The notes below the pieces were generated by a model, which saw only the letters and a program-made list of their open reading frames with translations, was not told the DNA's origin and did no database searches. A stretch of DNA of 18,918 nt, from assembly GCA_046715235.1 (NCBI GenBank), contig JBKJZO010000118.1:1-18918 (forward strand), in the 5' to 3' direction. The stretch's first letter is position 1. Each line of letters opens with the position of its first letter. The translations under genes and the position numbers were made by a program. The stretch is from JBKJZO01 sp046715235 (GTDB lineage: Bacteria; Actinomycetota; Actinomycetes; BP-191). Positions 7,994 to 13,518 of this stretch are shown here, in pieces.

Positions 7994-8619
7994 TCTCCGG
8001 TCACCAGGTAGACGACCCGTTTAGCGACCGAGACGGCGTGATCGGCGAAGCGCTCGTAATAGCGGCCGACCAGGGTGATGTCGATGGCGACCTCGAGGCC
8101 GACCTGCAGCTCGAGGATCTGGCTGAAGATCCTGCGGTGCAACGCGTCCATCGCGTCGTCGTCCCGCTCCAACTCTCGCGCGAGCTCGATGTCTCGAGTG
8201 CGGATGACGTCGCCGCACTTGGTCATGATCCGCTGGGCGATCTGGCCCATCTCGAGGATGGTCGAGCGCATCTCCGGCGGCACGGCGCTGATCGGGTAGC
8301 GGCGCCGCGCGACCTTCGCGACATGCAGGGCGAGGTCGCCTGCCCGCTCGATGTCGGCCACCATTCGCAGGCTCGTGACGAGCACTCGCAGGTCGGACGC
8401 GACGGGCTGCTGGCGCGCGAGGACGTCGAGAGCCCGCTCCTCGATCGCGTGGTAGGCCTTGTCGATGGCGTCGTCCTCGTCGATCACTTTCTGTGCCAGC
8501 CTTAGGTCACTGTCGAGGAGCGCCGTGCTCGCGCTGGCCATAGCGCTGCTCACGGAGTTGGTCATATCGGCGAGGTCGTCGACGATCGCGTCCAACTCAT
8601 CGTGATAGAGATCGCGCAT
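7981..8619 (-). CDS. phoU: Phosphate signalling protein PhoU (copy 2, PhoY-like)
   Basis: Second PhoU-family protein, 212 aa, first gene of the minus-strand polyphosphate operon and divergent from senX3-regX3. It begins MRDLYHDELDAIVDDLADM, the family-typical start. It carries both metal-binding signatures, DIERAGDLALHVAKVA and YYERFADHAVSVAKRV. ATG 8619 is preferred because GGGAGG sits seven bases upstream; a further ATG at 8634 overlaps this ribosome site and adds five non-conserved residues. PhoU proteins bridge the Pst transporter and the SenX3-type kinase, so its location next to that kinase gene makes it the better candidate for the signalling role, while copy 1 may serve the transporter. 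That split of roles is inference. Confidence 0.93.
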   Translation of the reverse strand: MRDLYHDELDAIVDDLADMTNSVSSAMASASTALLDSDLRLAQKVIDEDDAIDKAYHAIEERALDVLARQQPVASDLRVLVTSLRMVADIERAGDLALHVAKVARRRYPISAVPPEMRSTILEMGQIAQRIMTKCGDVIRTRDIELARELERDDDAMDALHRRIFSQILELQVGLEVAIDITLVGRYYERFADHAVSVAKRVVYLVTGEWVG

Positions 8620-8686
8620 GCCAAAACCTCCCATCGACTCCGCGGTGGACTCCCAGCGTACCCAGGCTCAGAGGAGTCACGCCGTA

Positions 8687-8719
8687 GCCAGGTGAACCGA
8701 TGCTGTACCGCAGGTGAAT
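8687..8719 (-). promoter_or_regulatory. Candidate PHO box: three 11-bp direct repeats
   Basis: Read on the minus strand, three consecutive 11-bp units are seen: ATTCACCTGCG (8719-8709), GTACAGCATCG (8708-8698) and GTTCACCTGGC (8697-8687). Against the Streptomyces PhoP consensus G-G/T-T-C-A-Y-Y-Y-R-G/C-G they match 10, 7 and 10 of 11 positions. The site lies 67 bases upstream of the phoU2 start and 71 bases upstream of the senX3 start, so one site could serve both directions. RegX3, encoded next door, is the obvious binder. A lone weaker half-site (GTTCACGCTTG, plus strand) occurs at 8749-8759. Confidence 0.7.
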
Positions 8720-8790
8720 TCGCGTTGTCCGCCAGCGTGCTGACGTCCGTTCACGCTTGGTAAGCGATCGATCGGCCCTACCATCGAAGC

Positions 8791-9933
8791 GTGCATCCTG
8801 TGCTGGCCGCTGTCATCGGCGCGGTGATCGGCGCGATCGTCGTGTTCGTCGTCTTCCGGACGCGACCGAAGCCGATTCACACCGACGAGGGGACGACCGA
8901 CCTCGACGACCAGTTGGCGAGTGTTCTGCACTCGGTATTCGCGGGCCTCGCCTCCGCCGTGGTTGTCCTCGACCGATACGACAACGTCGTTCTGGTCAAT
9001 CCGGCGGCGCAGGCGTTGCAGGTCGTCACCCGCCGCCGGCTGAAGCTGCCCGCCCTAGGCCGCCTGGTCGCTTTGACGCGCAGAAGCGGTGAGCGTCAGG
9101 AGAGCGAGATCGAGCAGCCGACCAGTCGTGATCACACCGCACTGCTCGCCCGTACGGCGTGTGCGGGCGACGAAGGGCACGTTCTGGTCCTCCTCGAGGA
9201 CATCACCGACTCGCGCCGGCTCGAGGCGGTGCGACGTGACTTCGTAGCGAACGTCTCGCACGAGCTGAAGACCCCGGTGGGCGCGTTGTCGCTGCTCGGC
9301 GAGGCAGTCATCGAAGCTGCCGACGATCCTGAGAAGGTGCGGCATTTCGCGCAGAACATGCGCCGGGAGGCCGAGCGGCTGGCGCGCCTGGTGCAGGAGC
9401 TCATCGACCTGTCCCGGGTACAGGGCGCCGACCCGGTGCCTGACCCCGCGGTCGTCTCGGTCACGCAGTTCGTCCGCGAGGCGGTCGACCGGGTGAAGCA
9501 CAACGCCGACGCGAGAGACATCAGGGTCGTGATGGGCAACATGGCCGGACTGCGCGTCTGGGGGGACGCCCGTCAGCTGACGACTGCCTGCGCCAACCTG
9601 CTCGACAACGCCGTGGCGTATTCCCCCGACGGCACGCGGGTGGCGGTCGGTGCGCAGCGCGCCGGTGAGTTTGTCGAGGTCTCCGTGGTCGATCAGGGCA
9701 TCGGGATCAGTCCGGAGGACAGGGAGCGGATCTTCGAGCGCTTCTACCGCGCCGACCCCGCTCGCTCGCGGTCGACCGGGGGGACCGGGCTTGGCCTGGC
9801 CATCGTCAAGCACATTGCCGGTAACCACGGCGGGCGGGTCAGCGTGTGGAGTGACGAGGGTGCGGGATCGACCTTCACCTTGCATTTGCCGGCGTCCATC
9901 GAGGGCGCCCGAGCTGGAGGGGACGCGGCGTGA
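8791..9933 (+). CDS. senX3: Sensor histidine kinase, SenX3-like
   Basis: Membrane-linked sensor kinase for phosphate limitation. The 380-aa protein has one clear N-terminal membrane segment (residues 4-22), then a PAS-like region (about 45-140, with SAVVVLDRYDNVVLVNPAAQ). The dimerisation/phosphoacceptor helix follows with H157 in FVANVSHELKTPVGAL, then an ATPase domain: N box in ANLLDNAVAYSPDG, G1 box DQGIGISPEDRERIFERFYR and G2 box TGGTGLGLAIVKH. The H-box and ATPase stretches are strikingly like mycobacterial SenX3. There is no extracellular sensor loop, consistent with sensing through Pst/PhoU. The GTG at 8791 has only a weak ribosome site. Its stop overlaps the regX3 start by four bases (GTGA). 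Confidence 0.92.
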   Translation: MHPVLAAVIGAVIGAIVVFVVFRTRPKPIHTDEGTTDLDDQLASVLHSVFAGLASAVVVLDRYDNVVLVNPAAQALQVVTRRRLKLPALGRLVALTRRSGERQESEIEQPTSRDHTALLARTACAGDEGHVLVLLEDITDSRRLEAVRRDFVANVSHELKTPVGALSLLGEAVIEAADDPEKVRHFAQNMRREAERLARLVQELIDLSRVQGADPVPDPAVVSVTQFVREAVDRVKHNADARDIRVVMGNMAGLRVWGDARQLTTACANLLDNAVAYSPDGTRVAVGAQRAGEFVEVSVVDQGIGISPEDRERIFERFYRADPARSRSTGGTGLGLAIVKHIAGNHGGRVSVWSDEGAGSTFTLHLPASIEGARAGGDAA

Positions 9934-10610
9934 CACGCCTTCTGGTTGTCGAGGACGAGGAGTCCTTTTCCGACGCGCTCGGATACATGTTGCGGCGCGA
10001 AGGCTTCGAAGTCGCGATCGCAGAAACCGGTCCTGACGCACTCGAGGAGTTCGAGCGCTCAGGCGCTGATCTCGTGTTGCTCGACCTCATGCTTCCCGGG
10101 TTGTCCGGGACCGAGGTATGCCGGCAGCTGCGCTCCCGCTCCAACGTTCCGATCATCATGCTCACGGCCCGCGAGAGCGAGGTCGACAAGGTCGTCGGCC
10201 TGGAGCTAGGCGCGGACGACTACGTCACCAAGCCCTTCTCGTCGCGGGAGCTCGTCGCCCGGATACGCGCGGTGCTGCGACGCAATATGGAGAACGAGGA
10301 GCTGCTGCCCGGTGTGATCGAGGCAGGCCCCGTGCGCATGGATGTCGAGCGGCACGTCGTCACCGTCGAGGGTGCCGCGGTTTCCCTGCCGCTCAAGGAG
10401 TTCGAGCTGCTCGAGATGCTGCTGCGCAATGCCGGTCGAGTGCTCACCCGGGGTCAGTTGATCGACCGGGTATGGGGCGCCGACTACGTGGGCGACACCA
10501 AGACCCTCGACGTCCACGTCAAGCGGCTGCGCGCGAAGATCGAGTCAGATCCCGCGACACCCAAGTACCTCGTCACGGTCCGGGGGCTCGGCTACAAGCT
10601 GGAGGTCTGA
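9930..10610 (+). CDS. regX3: Response regulator, RegX3/PhoP-like (OmpR family)
   Basis: DNA-binding partner of the SenX3-like kinase. The 226-aa protein has a complete receiver domain: acidic pocket E8/D9/E10, phosphoacceptor D52 in LLDLMLPG, T79 in IIMLTARE and K101 in DDYVTKPF. A winged-helix OmpR-type domain follows from about residue 130 (LKEFELLEMLLRNAGRVLTR, then TLDVHVKRLRAKIE and VRGLGYKLEV). The GTG start shares GTGA with the senX3 stop and has GGAGGGG about eight bases upstream. It very probably controls the pst and ppk1 operons and its own promoter through the PHO-box repeats at 8687-8719. Its last 19 bases overlap the convergent mshD 3' end. Confidence 0.95.
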   Translation: MTRLLVVEDEESFSDALGYMLRREGFEVAIAETGPDALEEFERSGADLVLLDLMLPGLSGTEVCRQLRSRSNVPIIMLTARESEVDKVVGLELGADDYVTKPFSSRELVARIRAVLRRNMENEELLPGVIEAGPVRMDVERHVVTVEGAAVSLPLKEFELLEMLLRNAGRVLTRGQLIDRVWGADYVGDTKTLDVHVKRLRAKIESDPATPKYLVTVRGLGYKLEV

Positions 10611-11530
10611 CCCGACTCGTCGCCGTCTCGACTGAACGAGACGTCCTTGTCCCACGTGGCGAAACCCAGCCGCTCGTAGAGCCGTACGGCGGACGGGTTG
10701 TCGTCGTCGACGTACAGCATCACCTCACCCAGCCCGAGGTCGCGCAGGTGTTGCAGGCCAACCGCGGTCATGGCCGCGCCCAGTCCTGCACCCGCCGCGT
10801 CGGGATCGACACCGAGGACGTAGACCTCGCCGATCGGGTCGTGTTCGTGGCTGTGCCCTGGCGTCGCGCCATGCACCTTGGTCCAGTGGAACGCAACGAG
10901 CCGGCCGTCTCGCTCGGCCAGGAAGAACCCCTTGGGGTCGAACCAGTCCTCGGCTTCCCGCTGCTCGACATCGAGCAGGGTCCACCGGCCCTGCTCGGGA
11001 TGCGCCGCGAAAGCTCGGTTGTTGAGCGCGAGCCACTGCTCCTCGTCCTGGCCGACGACGAAGGTGCGCACCGTCACGCCGTCGGGCATCGGGGGATCGG
11101 GCAACTGCGTGAGCAGCGAGCGGCGCAGCTGCCAGAGAACCCGGCTGCGTTCGAAGCCGAGCCGGTTCGCCAGCGTCGCCGCGGCGGGGTGCAGGCCGTG
11201 CGCCCAGAGGCGCAACCGACCGTTCGACCTGCGCAGGAGTTCCTCGACCAACCGGGTCCCGAGGCCCTGGCGACGATGCTCCGGGTGTACGACCAACTCG
11301 GCGCTGGGCCCGGCCACCAGATCAGTCGCGTCGAGATGCGCGTAGCCCGCGAGCGTCGAGTCGCTCCAAACGAGCAGGTGTACGTCGGCGACGTCACCGC
11401 CCTGGGTCAGGTGCAGGAACACGTGCTCGGACAGCGGCGGCGTGCCATCGACGTCGGTGGCCGCGGTGAGCACCGCGCGTACGGCGTCGACCTGCTCAGT
11501 GGTGAGGCGATCGACCGCCTCGATACGCAC
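10592..11530 (-). CDS. mshD: Mycothiol synthase MshD
   Basis: Catalyses the last step of mycothiol synthesis, acetylation of cysteinyl-glucosaminyl-inositol with acetyl-CoA; mycothiol is the major thiol of actinobacteria. The 312-aa length is typical. Two GNAT domains are seen in tandem: an N-terminal one with LVVHPEHRRQGLGTRLVEEL and a C-terminal one with LGVDPDAAGAGLGAAM and DNPSAVRLYERLGF. The family-typical AFAAHPEQGRWT and DWFDPKGFFLAE blocks lie between them. The GTG start at 11530 follows the glnR stop after six bases and has no clear ribosome site. Instead a palindrome (11536-11552) lies in that position. Probably co-transcribed with glnR. The 3' end overlaps regX3 by 19 bases. Confidence 0.95.
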   Translation of the reverse strand: MRIEAVDRLTTEQVDAVRAVLTAATDVDGTPPLSEHVFLHLTQGGDVADVHLLVWSDSTLAGYAHLDATDLVAGPSAELVVHPEHRRQGLGTRLVEELLRRSNGRLRLWAHGLHPAAATLANRLGFERSRVLWQLRRSLLTQLPDPPMPDGVTVRTFVVGQDEEQWLALNNRAFAAHPEQGRWTLLDVEQREAEDWFDPKGFFLAERDGRLVAFHWTKVHGATPGHSHEHDPIGEVYVLGVDPDAAGAGLGAAMTAVGLQHLRDLGLGEVMLYVDDDNPSAVRLYERLGFATWDKDVSFSRDGDESGQTSSL

Positions 11531-11535
11531 GGCTT

Positions 11536-11552
11536 GTCAGTCGGCGACTGAC
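11536..11552 (-). promoter_or_regulatory. 17-bp perfect palindrome / stem-loop at the glnR-mshD junction
   Basis: GTCAGTCG-G-CGACTGAC is a perfect inverted repeat with a one-base centre. In the minus-strand transcript it would fold as a 7-bp stem with a 3-base loop, containing the glnR stop codon and ending five bases before the mshD GTG, where a ribosome site is expected. It has no U-run after it, so a simple terminator is unlikely. It could regulate mshD translation, stop ribosome run-on, be an RNA-processing site or bind a protein. Confidence 0.5.
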
Positions 11553-12298
11553 GCGGGATCGGCCGGCACGATGTCGGGCTCGACATCGGCCTCGACATCG
11601 TCAACGGCGTCGCGCAGCGCGGCGATCGGCTGGGCGACGAACTTGTAGCCGACGTGACGCACGGTGCCGATGATCGCCTCGTGCTCGGGGCCGAGCTTGG
11701 CGCGCAGCCGCCGGACGTGGACGTCAACGGTGCGCGTGCCCCCGTAGTAGTCGTAGCCCCACACCTCTTGGAGCAGCTGGGCCCGGCTGAAGACCCGGCC
11801 CGGATGCTGCGCGAGGTACTTGAGCAGCTCGAACTCCTTGAACGTCAGGTCGAGCGGCGAGCCCTTGAGCTTGGCTGCGTACGTGTGCTCGTCGATGCTG
11901 AGGTCGCCGGCGCGGATGACACTCGACTCCGCCGGATCGGCGGCACCGGCAGCCGACCGCGTCGTCGCCAGTCGCAGCCGAGCCTCGACCTCGGCGGGAC
12001 CAGCGGTGTCGAGTACGACGTCCGCCAGCCCCCAGTCGTGCGTCACCGCAGTGAGGCCGCCCTCGGTCAGGATCGCCATCAGGGGGGTCGTCAGGCCGGT
12101 GGTTCGCAGCAGCCGGCACAGCGCCCGGGCGTTGACCAAATCACGGCGGGCGTCGATCAGGATGATGTCGGCAGGCCCGGTCTCTACTAGCGCGGCGCCG
12201 TCCATGGGCGCGACTCGCGTGGTGTGCGCCAGGAGCGCGAGCGCCGGAAGTACTTCCGCGGCGCGGTGTGCCGAGGTGAGCACCAGCAGTACGCCCAT
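11537..12298 (-). CDS. glnR: GlnR-type orphan response regulator (nitrogen control)
   Basis: OmpR-family regulator without a cognate kinase; in actinobacteria GlnR controls nitrogen assimilation genes. The 253-aa protein has a divergent receiver domain (GPADIILIDARRDL with D44 and D49, then TEGGLTAVTHDWGLADVVLDTAGPAE split over residues about 80-105) that lacks a normal phosphorylation pocket. It has a strongly conserved winged-helix domain (LTFKEFELLKYLAQHPGRVF, VWGYDYYGGTRTVDVHVRRL, GTVRHVGYKF). ATG 12298 is chosen because GAGGAAGGA lies just upstream and the protein then begins like GlnR; the open frame continues 32 codons further without conservation. An acidic C-terminal tail of about 35 residues follows the DNA-binding domain. 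Gene order glnR-mshD matches mycobacteria. The tail is the only odd feature. Confidence 0.9.
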   Translation of the reverse strand: MGVLLVLTSAHRAAEVLPALALLAHTTRVAPMDGAALVETGPADIILIDARRDLVNARALCRLLRTTGLTTPLMAILTEGGLTAVTHDWGLADVVLDTAGPAEVEARLRLATTRSAAGAADPAESSVIRAGDLSIDEHTYAAKLKGSPLDLTFKEFELLKYLAQHPGRVFSRAQLLQEVWGYDYYGGTRTVDVHVRRLRAKLGPEHEAIIGTVRHVGYKFVAQPIAALRDAVDDVEADVEPDIVPADPASVAD

Positions 12299-12400
12299 GC
12301 GTCCTTCCTCGTTCGGGAACAGAAAACGGACCCCCGGCAGCGAACTCGCGGTGGGCGGCATTGCCCGGGACCCGTCTGCGTAAGAATAGCGCACGTGCTG

Positions 12401-12410
12401 CTCTTAAGAG
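12401..12410. promoter_or_regulatory. Short palindrome in the glnR / MoaD-like divergent promoter region
   Basis: CTCTTAAGAG is a perfect 10-bp palindrome in the 140-bp region between the divergent glnR (start 12298) and MoaD-like (start 12439) genes. The surroundings are locally AT-richer, and a TANNNT-like element (TATTCT on the minus strand, 12384-12389) lies nearby. It may be an operator; no known binding protein can be named, and it could be chance. Confidence 0.25.
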
Positions 12411-12438
12411 TGTCGCCTTGCTCCTTTGGTGAGGGGCC

Positions 12439-12702
12439 GTGAGCCCGCGCGGCACGATCCGTTACTGGGCTGCCGCGCGCGATGCCGCCGGCTGTGCCGA
12501 GGAGGGCTACAACGCCGCGGACCTCTCAGCGGCGCTCGAGGCCGCACGTCAAGGGCGCGGCCAGCGATTCGCTGCGGTGCTCGAACGGTGCTCGTTTCTC
12601 GTCGACTCGGCACCCGTGGGCACCCGCGATCACGCTGGCATCGAGCTCTCCGAGGGCGGCGTGATCGAAGTCCTGCCCCCGTTCGCTGGCGGGGCGAGCT
12701 GA
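12439..12702 (+). CDS. MoaD/ThiS-like sulfur-carrier protein
   Basis: Small beta-grasp protein of 87 aa. It has the family start (GTIRYWAAARDAAGCAEE) and C-terminal block (FLVDSAPVG, then VIEVLPPFAGG at 76-85). MoaD and ThiS proteins carry sulfur as a thiocarboxylate on a terminal GlyGly, delivered to molybdopterin, thiazole or other acceptors. Here the GlyGly (84-85) is followed by two more residues, Ala-Ser, so it would need trimming or does not act as a normal carrier. No moaE, thiG or activating enzyme lies nearby. Homologues occur beside DUF2993 and glnR genes in other actinomycetes, as I recall. The GTG start has GAGGGG three bases upstream. Target pathway unknown. Confidence 0.8.
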   Translation: MSPRGTIRYWAAARDAAGCAEEGYNAADLSAALEAARQGRGQRFAAVLERCSFLVDSAPVGTRDHAGIELSEGGVIEVLPPFAGGAS

Positions 12703-12723
12703 TCGCGGCATGATGGCGACCTT

Positions 12724-13425
12724 GTGCTGAAACGACTGCTGATCGTCCTGCTGGTACTGCTCGGTCTGGCCGCCGCGGCCGACCGATTCGTCGCGAGCGC
12801 GGCCGAGAAGGCCGCGGGCGACCAGGTGCGCAACTCGACGCAGAGCACCGAGGACGCCGACGTGAAGTTCCACGGCTTCCCGTTCCTGACGCAGGCGGTC
12901 CGCGGCCGTTTCCAGCAGGTCGACGTGACGGTGCGCGGGGTGCCGCAGAGCGGCCTGTCGATCAGCCGGATCGACGCGCAGTTCACCGGCCTCCGGCTCT
13001 CGCTCGGCAAGGCGGTCTCGGGAGAGCTCGCCGCGGTGCCGACCGACGGCGCCAGCGCGCGGGTGCGACTGTCGTACGCCGACCTGAACGCCTACCTGCG
13101 CCGGCGCGGGTCGATCCGGGTCTCGGGCACGGGCGGCCGGCTCGCGGTGACGGGTCAGGTGCGGGTACGCGGTGCGTTGGTCACCGCGAACGGGTTCGCA
13201 ACGGCCCGGCTGCGCCCCGGGTCGCTCGTCGTCCAGACGACCGAAGCGTCGGTGAACGGGGTCGCGGCGCCGGCCGCCGCCGTACGCGCGCTGACAGTCA
13301 CCGTGCCCCTGACCGATCTGCCCTTCGGGATTGAGCTGCAGGCTGTCGAAGTGGCGGACGACGCGCTGATCGTGATCGGCAGCGCGCGCAGCATCGTGAT
13401 CCCTACCAAGGTGCTGACCCGATAA
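12724..13425 (+). CDS. lmeA: DUF2993 (LmeA-like) envelope protein
   Basis: The 233-aa protein starts with a basic residue pair and a hydrophobic signal or anchor (residues 4-19, LLIVLLVLLGLAAAAD). A DUF2993 domain follows: VKFHGFPFLTQAVRGRFQQV is the family-typical block, followed by alternating beta-strand-rich sequence. In mycobacteria the LmeA protein (DUF2993, next to the thioredoxin and cysA2 genes) binds phosphatidylinositol mannosides in the periplasm and is needed for lipomannan elongation. The same fold and the same neighbours support calling this its homologue, though the lipid of this organism is unknown. The GTG at 12724 follows the MoaD-like stop by 21 bases and has no strong ribosome site. 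Confidence 0.78.
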   Translation: MLKRLLIVLLVLLGLAAAADRFVASAAEKAAGDQVRNSTQSTEDADVKFHGFPFLTQAVRGRFQQVDVTVRGVPQSGLSISRIDAQFTGLRLSLGKAVSGELAAVPTDGASARVRLSYADLNAYLRRRGSIRVSGTGGRLAVTGQVRVRGALVTANGFATARLRPGSLVVQTTEASVNGVAAPAAAVRALTVTVPLTDLPFGIELQAVEVADDALIVIGSARSIVIPTKVLTR

Positions 13426-13435
13426 CCTGTCCGGT

Positions 13436-13464
13436 TTGTCAGGATAAGCTAACTTCGCAATATT
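13436..13464 (+). promoter_or_regulatory. Possible promoter for the ATPase/PAS gene
   Basis: The 93-bp gap after the DUF2993 gene is clearly AT-richer than its surroundings. TTGTCA (13436-13441) resembles a -35 element, and CAATAT (13458-13463) or AATATT (13459-13464) a -10, with a spacer of 16 or 17 bases. The fit is by eye only and the element is weak. Confidence 0.3.
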
Positions 13465-13518
13465 CGGTGCACAGTGCGGGTACAAGTGATTACGGGCTGT
13501 AGCGGCGGGTTTGAGGTT

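Noticed and set aside
6581..8011. 476-codon plus-strand open frame opposite ppk1
   Set aside because: Long antisense frames arise where the third codon position is GC-rich; the product is Asp/Glu/Arg-rich low-complexity without domain motifs, while Ppk1 is fully conserved on the other strand.
8749..8759. Single plus-strand GTTCACGCTTG as a second PHO box
   Set aside because: Only 8 of 11 positions fit and no neighbouring repeat unit is seen; a functional box needs at least two units.
9055..10041. 328-codon minus-strand open frame opposite senX3
   Set aside because: Shadow of the kinase frame; no ribosome site and no conserved motif.
10118..11551. 477-codon plus-strand open frame across regX3 and mshD
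   Set aside because: It overlaps two certain genes in other frames and its product shows no family pattern.
13478..13483. GGGTAC as a stress sigma-factor (SigB-type) -10 element before the ATPase/PAS gene
   Set aside because: No GNNT-type -35 element is found 14-16 bases upstream, so the match is not supported.
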